A model generated the notes under the pieces. That model saw only the letters and a program-made list of their open reading frames with translations, searched no databases and was not told the origin of the DNA. The position numbers and the translations under genes were made by a program. Positions 14,932-23,698 of a DNA stretch of 64,000 bases are shown here, piece by piece; position 1 is the stretch's first letter, and the number at the start of each line of letters is the position of its first letter. Location: assembly GCF_023573145.1 (NCBI RefSeq), contig NZ_CP097635.1, forward strand, positions 2,976,001 through 3,040,000, read 5' to 3'. This stretch comes from Aquincola tertiaricarbonis. Its GTDB lineage: Bacteria; Pseudomonadota; Gammaproteobacteria; Burkholderiales; Burkholderiaceae_C.

Positions 14932-17145
14932 GTGCACCGCTGCGTGAGCATCCGTACCCGCCTGTTGCTGATCGTTCTGTCGGTATGGTTGCCCGCGGCA
15001 GCGGCCTTTGGGCTGCTGGCCCGCAGCACCTACCTGCGCGGTGCCGACGCGGCCCGCCAGCAGGTGCAGCAGCTGGCCGAGCGGCTCAATGCCGCGGTGG
15101 AGCGTGAGCTGGAACGCCGCGAGGTCATGGCACGCACGCTCAGCGTCTCGCAGGCGCTGGCCGACGGGCGCTATGCCGCCTTCCATGCCGAGGCCACGGC
15201 CGCGGTGCAGCAGACCGACAGCTGGGCCCTGGTGAACACGTTGAACCGCCAGCTGCTCAACACCCGCGTGCCCTTCAGTGCCGAAGGGGTGCCGCGCATC
15301 AACCAACGGCCGCTGCTGCAAACCGGCGCGGAGGTGCGCTTCGTGCTGCGCGGGCCGATGAGCCAGCAACCGGTGGTCGGCGTCTTCGTGGCCGACACCG
15401 TGAGCCCGCCGCGGCACAACGTGGGCGTGGCCTTCAACGCCGTGGTGCTGCAGCAGCTGGTCGAAGCGCTGCCCTACCCCGAAGGCAGCGTCGCTTCGGT
15501 GATGGACCAGCAGCAACGCGTGGCCGCCCGCAACCGAGAGCCGGGCCGCTGGGTGGGGGTGCAGGCCACCGGCGAGCTGGGCCGCCGCGCCGCCGCGCGC
15601 GAACATGGTTTTGCGCAGACGGTGACGCTGGACGGCGTGGCCTCGCTCAGCTACCTCAGCCCGCCCAACCGCCATGGCTGGACCACGGTGATCGCGCTGC
15701 CGATGCGCACCCTCACCCAGGCGGCCAACCGCCTGACGCTGCAGGCCCTGAGCGCCTCGGCCGTGCTGCTGCTGGTGGGCCTGGGCCTGGCCCTGCTGGC
15801 GGCGCGGCGCATCAGCCGGCCGATGTTCCAGCTGCGCGATGCCGCGCTGCAGCTGGGGGCCGACCAGGTGCCGCCGGCGCTGGCCACCGGCGTGAGCGAG
15901 GCCGATGCCGTGGCCGCCGCGCTGCGCCGCGCCGGCCAGCATGCACAGCAGGCGCAGCAGGAGCTGCAGGCCCGCGTGGCCGCCGCGGTGGAAGAAGCCC
16001 GCCAGGCCCAGGCCAAGCTGCTGGAATCGCAGAAGCACGAAGCCATCGGCCGCCTGACCGGCGGGCTGGCGCACGACTTCAACAACCTGCTGCAGACCAT
16101 CACCACCGCCGTGCAGCTGGCCCTGCGGGTGGTGCCGGAAGGCCCGCACCGGCGCGCGCTGCAGGCGGCCGTGGGCGCCAGCGCCAAGGCGGCCGGCCTG
16201 GTGCGGCAGATGCTGGCCTTCGGCCGCGCGGCCACGCTGGCGCCGCGCCCGGTGGCGGTGAACGACTGGCTGCTGCAAAGCGAAGAGCTGATCAAGAAGA
16301 CGCTGCAGGGTCGCGTGGGCCTGAGCGCCCACATCGCGCCCGGCCTGCCGGCGGTGATGGTAGACCCCACGCAGCTGGACCTGGCGCTGCTGAACCTGAT
16401 CTTCAACGCCCGCGACGCGATGCCCGATGGCGGCACCGTCACCATCGCCGGCCGCGAGGCGCAGGCGGACGAGCTGGCCGGCCTGCCGCCCGGCCGCTAC
16501 GTGCGCCTGTCGGTGGCCGACACCGGCCACGGCATGGACGCGGCGACGATGGCGCAGGCGGTGGAGCCCTACTTCACCACCAAGCCGGTGGGCGCCGGCA
16601 GCGGCCTGGGCCTGGCCCAGGTGCAGGCCTTTGCGCGCCATTCGGGCGGCCTGCTGCGGCTGCGCAGCGAGGCCGGCCAGGGCACCGAAGTGACGCTGCT
16701 GCTGCCGGTGGCCGACGCGGCCGCGCCCGCCCCCCTGCAGGCCGGCAGCGTGCCTGCGCTGCCGGGCGACGCCGCCCGGCGCCCGCTGCGGGTGCTGATG
16801 GTGGAAGACGATGCGCTGGCCGCCTCGGTGGTGGTGCCGGCACTGCAGGCCGCCGGCCACCAGGTGCAGCTGTGCGAAAACGCCGACCAGGCGCAGGCGG
16901 TCCTGCAGGGCGAAGCCTCCTTCGACCTGCTGTTCACCGACGTGGTGATGCCCGGCCGGCTCAACGGCATCGACCTGGCACAGTGGGTGCGCCAACACCG
17001 GCCGCAGCTGCCCACGGTGCTGGCCACCGGCTTCACCCAGCAGGCGCCCGACGCCGACCTGGTGGTGCTGCACAAACCCTATGCCATCGACCAGCTGCTG
17101 GCCACGCTCGCCAGTGCCGCCGCGGCGGCTACAGCACCTCGTTGA
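14932..17145 (+). CDS. Hybrid sensor histidine kinase with receiver domain
   Basis: A 737-aa membrane sensor: a TM helix at about 8-28, a periplasmic sensor region to about 260, a second TM (SAVLLLVGLGLALLAARRI), a coiled coil, HisKA with phospho-acceptor His381 (GRLTGGLAHDFNNLLQ), HATPase (NLIFNARDAMPDGG, VADTGHGMD, GSGLGLAQVQAF), then a C-terminal receiver domain with phospho-Asp670 (LLFTDVVMPG). The family is NtrY/DctB-like, with the receiver as an intramolecular relay. No response-regulator gene is adjacent. Start is GTG 14932; GTG 14944 (MSIRTRLLL) is an equal alternative. Its end overlaps the convergent PLD gene by 17 bases. Confidence 0.92.
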   Translation: MHRCVSIRTRLLLIVLSVWLPAAAAFGLLARSTYLRGADAARQQVQQLAERLNAAVERELERREVMARTLSVSQALADGRYAAFHAEATAAVQQTDSWALVNTLNRQLLNTRVPFSAEGVPRINQRPLLQTGAEVRFVLRGPMSQQPVVGVFVADTVSPPRHNVGVAFNAVVLQQLVEALPYPEGSVASVMDQQQRVAARNREPGRWVGVQATGELGRRAAAREHGFAQTVTLDGVASLSYLSPPNRHGWTTVIALPMRTLTQAANRLTLQALSASAVLLLVGLGLALLAARRISRPMFQLRDAALQLGADQVPPALATGVSEADAVAAALRRAGQHAQQAQQELQARVAAAVEEARQAQAKLLESQKHEAIGRLTGGLAHDFNNLLQTITTAVQLALRVVPEGPHRRALQAAVGASAKAAGLVRQMLAFGRAATLAPRPVAVNDWLLQSEELIKKTLQGRVGLSAHIAPGLPAVMVDPTQLDLALLNLIFNARDAMPDGGTVTIAGREAQADELAGLPPGRYVRLSVADTGHGMDAATMAQAVEPYFTTKPVGAGSGLGLAQVQAFARHSGGLLRLRSEAGQGTEVTLLLPVADAAAPAPLQAGSVPALPGDAARRPLRVLMVEDDALAASVVVPALQAAGHQVQLCENADQAQAVLQGEASFDLLFTDVVMPGRLNGIDLAQWVRQHRPQLPTVLATGFTQQAPDADLVVLHKPYAIDQLLATLASAAAAATAPR

Positions 17146-18391
17146 GCAGGTAGAAGGCGTTGTCCTTGAGCTTGTGCCAGGTGCCGCGGCGCACCCACTG
17201 GTCCAGCTCGATCTCGGTGGCGCGGGCGGCGTACTTCTCGAAGATGGCGTCCAGCCGCGTGGCCAGCGCCGCGTCGCTGATCGACAGGCTGATCTCGTCG
17301 TTGATCTCGAAGCTGCGGTCGTCGAAGTTGCTGGAGCCGATGGCACACCACACGCCATCCACCGTCACGATTTTCTGGTGCAGCAGCGTGTGCGGGTACT
17401 CGAACAGCCGCACGCCGCAGCGCAGCAGCTTCTCGAAGTTGCGGTGGCCCGCATGCTGCACCATCGGATTGTCCGAGCCGCTGGTCGAAGGCATCAGCAC
17501 CCGCACGTCCACGCCGCGCTTGACGGCTGCGCCCATCGCGTCGATGGCCTCGGGCTCGGGGATGAAGTAGGGGTTCTGGATCCACAGCCGGTGCTGCGCC
17601 AGGCAGATGATGGTGTGGTGCAGGATCTTGACGGTGGGCGCCGAGTTCTCGGGCTTGGCGAACACCGCATGCATCGTGGCATCGCCCGCCGGCGGCAGCG
17701 GCGGAAACACCGCATCACCGACGAACAGCTCACCCGTCTCGCCGGCCCAGTTCTCGCTGAAGGCGGCCTGGATGCTGTGCACGATGGGCCCGTGCAGCTG
17801 CAGGCTCACGTCGGCGAAATGCTGGCCGTCCTCGGCATTGCCCAGCCAGTCGTCCACCACGCAATGGCCGCCGACGAAGGCTTCGCGACCGTCCAGCACC
17901 ACCAGCTTGCGGTGGTCGCGGTCGTTGAGCACGCCGATGTTGCGCAGCGCCCGCTTGTGGAAGAAGCAGACTTTGCAGCCCGCCTGGCGCATCTGCGCCA
18001 CCACCTCGCGGCCGGCGGCCTTGCTGCCCTGCGCGTCCAGCAGCACCCGCACCTTCACGCCGGCCCGGGCGCGCTCGGCCAGCGCCGCTGCCAGGCGCCG
18101 GCCCAACTGGCCGTCCTTCCACAAGAAGGTCTCGAAGTGCACCGACTGCGTGGCCTGGCCGATGCGCTCGATCAGCACGTCGAAGAAGGCGCCGTTCTCA
18201 TGCACCGTCCAGCGGTTGCCGGCCAGCGCCGAGCCCAGCGTCAGGCCCGCGAGGCTGGGCATCAGCGCGTCGATCGGATGGTCGCATTCGATCTTCAGTG
18301 AAGGATCGCGGTGGCGCCGGATCGACCAGATGACCAGCAGTTGCACCACCACCAGCATGGCCAGCATGCCGCCCCAGAAAGCTCCGCTCAT
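17129..18391 (-). CDS. Phospholipase D family protein / cardiolipin synthase-like
   Basis: A 420-aa inner-membrane protein with one N-terminal helix (GGMLAMLVVVQLLVIW) and two PLD catalytic HKD motifs: HRKLVVLDGREAFVGG and HQKIVTVDGVWCAIGSSN, each followed by the usual small-residue run. It most likely transfers a phosphatidyl group to make cardiolipin (ClsB/ClsC class). Start at 18391 (MSGAFWGGML) is preferred over 18439 because the extra 16 residues are Arg-rich and unlike the family. It stands alone, convergent with the histidine kinase. Confidence 0.9.
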   Translation of the reverse strand: MSGAFWGGMLAMLVVVQLLVIWSIRRHRDPSLKIECDHPIDALMPSLAGLTLGSALAGNRWTVHENGAFFDVLIERIGQATQSVHFETFLWKDGQLGRRLAAALAERARAGVKVRVLLDAQGSKAAGREVVAQMRQAGCKVCFFHKRALRNIGVLNDRDHRKLVVLDGREAFVGGHCVVDDWLGNAEDGQHFADVSLQLHGPIVHSIQAAFSENWAGETGELFVGDAVFPPLPPAGDATMHAVFAKPENSAPTVKILHHTIICLAQHRLWIQNPYFIPEPEAIDAMGAAVKRGVDVRVLMPSTSGSDNPMVQHAGHRNFEKLLRCGVRLFEYPHTLLHQKIVTVDGVWCAIGSSNFDDRSFEINDEISLSISDAALATRLDAIFEKYAARATEIELDQWVRRGTWHKLKDNAFYLLNEVL

Positions 18392-18468
18392 GTCCCCGCC
18401 CCGCGCCGCGCGCCTTGTTGTTGCAGCGCGCCGGTGCAATCAGCGCGCCCGCGTGGCGGACAACGGCA

Positions 18469-20028
18469 TTAAAGCGTGGGCGCGGGCACCGGCCCCAGCA
18501 GGGCCTCGATCGCCAGCCCGATGGCGATCAGCCGGCGGTCGCTGCCCACCGGACCATCCAGCTCCAGCCCCACCGGCAGGCCGCCTGCCGTCAGGCCCGC
18601 GGGCAGCGACAAGCCGGGCAGCCCCGCATTGCTGCCGGGGTCGGTGTTGCGGATGTAGGTGCCAAAGGTGTCGGACGGCGGGCCGCCATTGACCGACACG
18701 GTGGACGAGCCGTTGACCGCATCGATGGTGGTGGCCGGCAGGAGGGTGGTGGGGAACAGCAGCGCCTCGATGCGGTTGTCGGCGAAGCAGGCGGCATACA
18801 GCGCCTGCATGCGGGGCCGGTGGACGTTGATCGCATCCGGATAGGCGGCGCCGAAGGCATCGGCCAGGATGGCCGAAAAGGCACCCTTCACGTCTGGGCT
18901 GGCCACGCCCGCGGCCACGTCGGCCAGCGTGAGGTTGGCCGCGCCGTTGGCGGCCAGCCAGGCCGGCAGGTCGGCGATGGGTTCGTGTAGCGCGATCTGG
19001 AACGACACCTGGTTGTTCAGCTCGGCCAGGCCCGGCAGGTCCAGGTCCACCAGCACCACGCCGGCGGCCTGCAGCCTGGCCCGCGCAGCCTGCGCCACGG
19101 CCGCCAGGCCGTTGTCCAGCCCGGCCCAGAAGCTGGCCGGCACACCCAAGCGCAGGCCGGCCAGGCTGGCGGCCGCTGGCACGGCGGTGCCGGTGATCGC
19201 GGCGTCCAGCAAGGCCAGGTCGGCCACGCTGCGGCCCATCGGGCCCACGGTGTCGCGGGTGTGGCTGATGGGCACCACCGCGTTCTCGTCGTGGTAGCGG
19301 CGGTCCGCCCCGCCGTTGCCCACCGAGGGTCGCAGCCCCGCGATGCCGCACAAGGCCGCGGGCACGCGGGTGGAGCCACCGGTGTCGGTGCCCAGCCCGG
19401 CCACCGCGATGCGTGCCGCGATGGCCGCCGCGGTGCCGCCCGACGAACCGCCGGGGATGCGGGTGCTGTCGTACGGGTTGTGCACCGGCCCGGCAAACGG
19501 CGAGAGGTTGGTGCTGGTGATGCCGAAGGCCAGCTCGTGCAGGTTGGTCTTGCCCAGCACGATGGCGCCGGCCTGGCGCAGCCGCGCCACGCTGGGCGCA
19601 TCGGCCGCGGCCACAAGGTTGCGCAGGGCCGGTGTGCCGCCGGTGGTGGGCAGGCCGCGCACGTTGATGTTGTCCTTCACCACCACGGGCAGGCCGGCCA
19701 GCGGCGGCAGCGCGGCACCGCTGCGGCGCTGCGCATCCACCGCACGGGCGGCGGCCAGCGCGCCGGCTTCGTCCAGCGTGATGAAGGCATTGAGCGAGGC
19801 CAGCGCGCGTGCGCGGGTCAGCAGCGTGGTCACCAGTTCTTCGGCCGTCAGCAGCCCCTGGGCGATGGCCGAGACGGTCTCGGCCGCGCTGAGCTGGCGT
19901 TGCTCGCTGGCGCTGTAGCCGCCGTCGCCCCCGCAAGCAGCCAGCAGGCCGGCGGCCCCGGTGGCACTGCAGGCGCCCAGGGCGCCGGTGGTCTTGAGGA
20001 AGTGGCGACGGTCGATGGCAGCAGGCAT
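18469..20028 (-). CDS. Exported amidase (amidase signature family)
   Basis: A 519-aa amidase-signature enzyme hydrolysing C-N amide bonds through a Ser-cisSer-Lys triad. The lysine motif VVVKDNINVRG and the Gly/Ser-rich signature IPGGSSGGTAAAIAA are visible. The N-terminus MPAAIDRRHFLKTTGALGA has a twin-arginine motif, and LLAACGG is a lipobox-like site, so it is probably exported by Tat and may be a lipoprotein. Substrate unknown. The broken LuxR-type gene lies upstream on the same strand and may once have regulated it. Start at 20028 is chosen to begin at the Tat signal. Confidence 0.92.
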   Translation of the reverse strand: MPAAIDRRHFLKTTGALGACSATGAAGLLAACGGDGGYSASEQRQLSAAETVSAIAQGLLTAEELVTTLLTRARALASLNAFITLDEAGALAAARAVDAQRRSGAALPPLAGLPVVVKDNINVRGLPTTGGTPALRNLVAAADAPSVARLRQAGAIVLGKTNLHELAFGITSTNLSPFAGPVHNPYDSTRIPGGSSGGTAAAIAARIAVAGLGTDTGGSTRVPAALCGIAGLRPSVGNGGADRRYHDENAVVPISHTRDTVGPMGRSVADLALLDAAITGTAVPAAASLAGLRLGVPASFWAGLDNGLAAVAQAARARLQAAGVVLVDLDLPGLAELNNQVSFQIALHEPIADLPAWLAANGAANLTLADVAAGVASPDVKGAFSAILADAFGAAYPDAINVHRPRMQALYAACFADNRIEALLFPTTLLPATTIDAVNGSSTVSVNGGPPSDTFGTYIRNTDPGSNAGLPGLSLPAGLTAGGLPVGLELDGPVGSDRRLIAIGLAIEALLGPVPAPTL

Positions 20029-20107
20029 GCGTTGGCTCCGGCAGTGGAGCCACGACGGTACGGGCGGCCCCCACCCGCCCGCCATCCTTGGGAATGAGGA
20101 GGGTTGT

Positions 20108-20869
20108 TCAGCCGTGCAGGCGGTGCGCCAAGGCCGCGCGGTTGGGCACGTCCAGCTTGCGGAAGGCGTGGTCCAGGTGCGTGCGTACCGTGGTGATGGA
20201 GATGCCCAGCCGCTGCGCGATGGTCTTGTCGGGCAGGCCCTGTGCGGCCAGCCCGGCCACCTGGCGTTCCCGGCCGCTCAGCAGGGCCTGCCAGTCCGGC
20301 GCCTGCGTCGCAGCCGCGGCGGGAGCAAGGGCGGCCGGCGCCACCAAGGTGGCATCACGGCTGCGCCGCAGCGCCGCCACGAAGGCCGGCCGCACCAGGT
20401 CCAGCAGCTCACGTTCGTCGTCGCCGAAGTCGGCATGCCGGCGGTCGCGCCAGATGCGCATGTCGCCGATGTTGTGCTCGCCGTCCCAGGCGTAGAGGTT
20501 GATGCCCCAGTGCAGCCCGTCACGCGCCAGGAAGTCGTTGAAGAACTAGGTGCGCCGCAGGGCGGGATGCGGCAGCACGTCGGTGGCACGCACCGCGCGG
20601 CGGTGCTGGCGCATCGTCAGCGTGATGGGGTCGTGGAACTGGTAATGCTGCTCGTAGCGGGCCAGGTTGCCGGGGTCCATCTCCAGGTGCACGCCATGGC
20701 TGAAGCGCTGGCCGGCTTCGTCCCACACATAGCTGGCGAAGAACTGGGCCCCCAGCAACTGCAGCATCTGCCCGCCCAGTTGCAGCCGCACCTGCTGCTC
20801 CTCCAGCGGCTCGGCCAGGGTGGCCATGACGCGGGCCAGCGTGTCGGCCCGGCTGCGGCTCAAGTACAT
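20108..20869 (-). pseudogene. LuxR-family regulator interrupted by in-frame amber codon
   Basis: One continuous minus-strand frame of 254 codons encodes a LuxR-type regulator, but codon 108 is TAG (20546-20548). Upstream, MYLSRSRADTLARVMATL to PHPALRRT is an N-terminal sensor-like domain. Downstream, FFNDFLARDGLHWGINLYAW continues the same domain and leads to a complete GerE helix-turn-helix (LLSGRERQVAGLAAQGLPDK, SITTVRTHLDHAFRKL). There is no frameshift; a single base change from GAG, AAG or CAG would restore it. Either it is a recent pseudogene, a sequencing error, or the C-terminal half restarts at ATG 20461. Adjacent to the amidase. Confidence 0.85.
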
Positions 20870-20944
20870 GCAACCCCCGGTGCGCCGTGGAAGCAGGCGC
20901 AGCGCGGGGGATGATAGGGGCGGTGCCGCCGAAGCGGCAGAGGG

Positions 20945-21319
20945 TCAGCCGGCCTTCTTGGCCCAGGCGCTGCACCAGCCGGCGCCGGCCACCTGCTTGG
21001 CGCCGAACAGCGGGCAGCCGCCCGCCTTGTCGGTGGCCTTGCCCTGGAACAACGCGCAGTTGCCGCAGTGCTGACCGGCGGCGAACTTGGGGTACTTCTT
21101 GGTGTCCACCCGCTTGGCATCGGCCACGTAGCCCAGCGCAGCGGCCTGCGGGTCCTTCTCGTCCAGCAGGGTCTGGGCGCGGGCCCGCGGCGCCGCCAGC
21201 ACCGCGGCGCTGCCGGCCACGGCCATCAGGAACACCCGGCGCTGGCGGGGGGCGGCCGGATCGGCTGCCGCGGTGGTGGCGCTGGCCTGTCGGCGGGGGT
21301 CTTGCGGTTGGCGGCTCAT
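20945..21319 (-). CDS. High-potential iron-sulfur protein (HiPIP)
   Basis: A 124-aa periplasmic electron carrier holding one [4Fe-4S] cluster. A long Tat signal contains RQRRVFLMAVAGSAAVLAA and ends near ARA. The mature part has the HiPIP cysteine pattern: HCGNCALF, GGCPLF, GWCSAW. In purple and other betaproteobacteria HiPIP donates electrons to the photosynthetic reaction centre or to terminal oxidases; no partner gene is nearby. Divergent from the MerR-type gene. Confidence 0.95.
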   Translation of the reverse strand: MSRQPQDPRRQASATTAAADPAAPRQRRVFLMAVAGSAAVLAAPRARAQTLLDEKDPQAAALGYVADAKRVDTKKYPKFAAGQHCGNCALFQGKATDKAGGCPLFGAKQVAGAGWCSAWAKKAG

Positions 21320-21451
21320 GTCAGGTCTCCTTGCGATGGCTGGGATGAGCCTGCAGCGTAGCCCTGAAGCGCGTCATGGCCTTTGATGAATCGCAACAAC
21401 CGGGGCGATTGGTCTCATACTCCGGTTCAAACCCGATTCAGTGAAGTCGCC

Positions 21452-22621
21452 ATGAAGCGCCCCGCCCCGGAAAACCCGACGAGCCCGCCCGAAACCACCA
21501 CGGCCAGCGGTGGCAGCCTGCACCGCAGCGGCGCCGTGGCCCGCATGCTGCAGATGCCGGTGGCCACGCTGCGCGTGTGGGAGCGGCGCTACGGCCTCAG
21601 CCAGCCGCAACGCTCGGCCAGCGGCCAGCGGCTGTACTCGGCCGACGAGGTGCGCCGCCTGGCCCTGTTGAAGCAGCTCACCGACCGCGGCCATGCCATC
21701 GGCCAGTTGGCCGGGCTGAGCATGGCCCAGCTGCAGCAGGTGGCCAGCACCCATGCCAGCGTGCTGGCCGAGCACCACAGCATGCCCGCACCCGCGCCGG
21801 CCGGCCCCGCCCCTGCATCACGCCGCTGGCAGCTGGCGGTGGTGGGCAGCGGACTGGGTGCACGCCTGCAGCCGCAGTGGCTGGCCGGACGCGCAGCCGT
21901 GCCGGTGGCGGTGCTGGGCCCGTACGCCACGCTGGCCCAGGCCCAGGCCGCATTGGCCGGCCAGGCGGTGGACGCCTGGCTGCTCGAAGCCCCGCGCCTG
22001 CACCCGGGCTGGCTGGCCGAGCAGCAGGCGGCCTGCCCAGCGCTGCGCGAGGCGCCCTGCGCGGTGCTGTACCGCTATGCCGCCGATGCCACCTGCCAGG
22101 CGCTCGCCGAAGCCGGGCTAGCCTTGCTGCGCGAGCCGCAGCCCGATGCGGTGCTGGGCCCGTGGATGGCCGGCTGGCTGGCCAGCCTGGCACTGCGGCA
22201 GGCCGCAGCGGCGGGCCTGGCTGCGCCGGGTCTGCTGCCGCCCGGCCCGGCCACACCCGATGCCGCCGAAGCGCCCCTGCCCGCCCGGCGCTGGGACGAC
22301 GCCGCACTGGCCGAATTCGCCGGCCTGTCCACCACCATCGCCTGCGAATGCCCGCGGCATGTGGCCGAGCTGCTGATGCAGCTGTCCCACTTCGAGGCCT
22401 ACAGCGCCGAATGCGCCGACCGCGGCCCCAGCGACGCGCAGCTGCACAGCTACCTGCGCCGGGTGGCGGCCACCGCGCGCGCCAGCTTCGAGACGGCGCT
22501 GGAGCAGGTGGCGCTGCATGAAGGGCTGTTGCCTCACGCGATCAGGCCGAGCGGGTCGCAGGTCGCCGAGCCCCGCGCCGCCGGGCCGTCCCAAGGCGCG
22601 GAGAGCCCCCCTGGGGGGTAG
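21452..22621 (+). CDS. MerR-family transcriptional regulator (CarH/LitR-like architecture)
   Basis: A 389-aa regulator. The N-terminal MerR winged helix carries GAVARMLQMPVATLRVWERR then YGL, the WERRYG form seen in CarH/LitR/MlrA proteins. The middle region is Rossmann-like but lacks the DxHxxG cobalamin motif. The C-terminal region (AECPRHVAELLMQL-type helix, here CECPRHVAELLMQL) is like that of related regulators. The last 15 or so residues (RAAGPSQGAESPPGG) are encoded by a copy of the interspersed repeat found elsewhere in the window, so the native stop was probably lost. Start at 21452 is chosen over 21383 as it begins nearer the HTH. Confidence 0.85.
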   Translation: MKRPAPENPTSPPETTTASGGSLHRSGAVARMLQMPVATLRVWERRYGLSQPQRSASGQRLYSADEVRRLALLKQLTDRGHAIGQLAGLSMAQLQQVASTHASVLAEHHSMPAPAPAGPAPASRRWQLAVVGSGLGARLQPQWLAGRAAVPVAVLGPYATLAQAQAALAGQAVDAWLLEAPRLHPGWLAEQQAACPALREAPCAVLYRYAADATCQALAEAGLALLREPQPDAVLGPWMAGWLASLALRQAAAAGLAAPGLLPPGPATPDAAEAPLPARRWDDAALAEFAGLSTTIACECPRHVAELLMQLSHFEAYSAECADRGPSDAQLHSYLRRVAATARASFETALEQVALHEGLLPHAIRPSGSQVAEPRAAGPSQGAESPPGG

Positions 22622-22645
22622 CGAGCGACCGCGAGCTTGGGGGCC
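22571..22645 (-). repeat. Interspersed GC-rich repeat, single copy at the merR 3' end
   Basis: Sequence from CCCGCGCCGCCGGGCC to GCGAGCTTGGGGGCC is the reverse complement of the repeat core at 40492-40645 and 56271-56422 (GCCCCCAAGCTCGC ... GGGGCGGCCCGG), with some divergence. It forms the final codons of the MerR gene and the start of the gap before the EamA transporter. The structure is foldable, with complementary outer arms. Confidence 0.8.
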
Positions 22646-22738
22646 TTAGACTGCGCAAGCTGCGTCCCACGCGGGTGGCCGTTGCCCGGGCAGTTCCGCC
22701 GCGGCAGCCGCGCCTCCGCACCGTTCCCTGCCTTCGCC

Positions 22739-23698
22739 TTGACCCCTCTTTCCGTGTTCACCCGGCCGCGCAACGTCGTGGCCCTGGCCCTGCTGTGCTG
22801 CCTGCTGTGGGGCAGCTCCTACGCTGCCATCAAGAGCGGCTATGCGCTGCTGCAGATCGTGCCGGCCGACCTGCCGGCCAAGCTGCTGTTCGCCGGCTGG
22901 CGTTTCCTGGCGGCCGGGTTGGTGCTGCTGGCCGCGCTGGCCCTGATGGGCCGCACGGTGCGCCTGCCCGATGCACGCGCCTGGGGCCGTGTGGGCCTGC
23001 TGGGCGTGGCGCAGACCACGCTGCAGTACCTGTTCTTCTACGTGGGTCTGGCCTACACCACGGGCGTCAAGGCCTCCATCCTCAATGCCACCGGCACCTT
23101 CTTCAGCGTGCTGCTGGCGCACTGGCTGCATGCCGACGACCGGCTGTCACCGCGCAAGGCACTGGGATGCGCCATCGGCTTTGCCGGCGTGATGGTGGTG
23201 AGCCTGGGCCAGGGCCCGCTGGACTTCGACTTCACGCTGCGGGGTGAAGGCTGCATCGTGGCCGCGGCAGCGGTGCTGGCCGCTTCCAGCATCTACGGCA
23301 AGCGGGTGTCGCAAGGCATGCACCCGGTGCTGATGACCGGCTGGCAGCTGGCCATCGGCGGTGCGGTGCTGCTGGTGTTGGGCTGGGCCGGCGGCGGCCA
23401 GCTGGGGCACTTCAGCCTGGGGGCGTGGCTGCTGCTGGGCTACCTGGCGCTGCTGTCGGCGGCGGCCTTCTCGCTGTGGAGCCTGCTGCTCCAGCACAAC
23501 CGGGTCAGCCGCATCACCGCCTTCAACTTCATGGTGCCGGTGTTCGGCACGCTGCTGTCGGCGCTGTTTCTGGGTGAACGCATCCTGGAGCCCAAGTACG
23601 CGCTGGCCCTGGTGCTCACCTGCGCGGGCATCTGGCTGGTGACGCAGCAAGGCGCGGCCCGGGGCCGCGCCTGCGCTCAGGTGCCGCAGAAGGTTTGA
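22739..23698 (+). CDS. EamA/DMT-family transporter
   Basis: A roughly 319-aa inner-membrane protein with ten predicted helices in two EamA repeats (VVALALLCCLLWGSSYAAIK at the N-terminus; FMVPVFGTLLSALFLGER near the end). It likely exports or imports a small metabolite; no specificity can be read. The start is uncertain: TTG 22739 or GTG 22754 both give a normal N-terminus and neither has a clear ribosome-binding site. Longer frames would begin inside the interspersed repeat. Its last 22 bases overlap the convergent selO gene. Confidence 0.88.
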   Translation: MTPLSVFTRPRNVVALALLCCLLWGSSYAAIKSGYALLQIVPADLPAKLLFAGWRFLAAGLVLLAALALMGRTVRLPDARAWGRVGLLGVAQTTLQYLFFYVGLAYTTGVKASILNATGTFFSVLLAHWLHADDRLSPRKALGCAIGFAGVMVVSLGQGPLDFDFTLRGEGCIVAAAAVLAASSIYGKRVSQGMHPVLMTGWQLAIGGAVLLVLGWAGGGQLGHFSLGAWLLLGYLALLSAAAFSLWSLLLQHNRVSRITAFNFMVPVFGTLLSALFLGERILEPKYALALVLTCAGIWLVTQQGAARGRACAQVPQKV

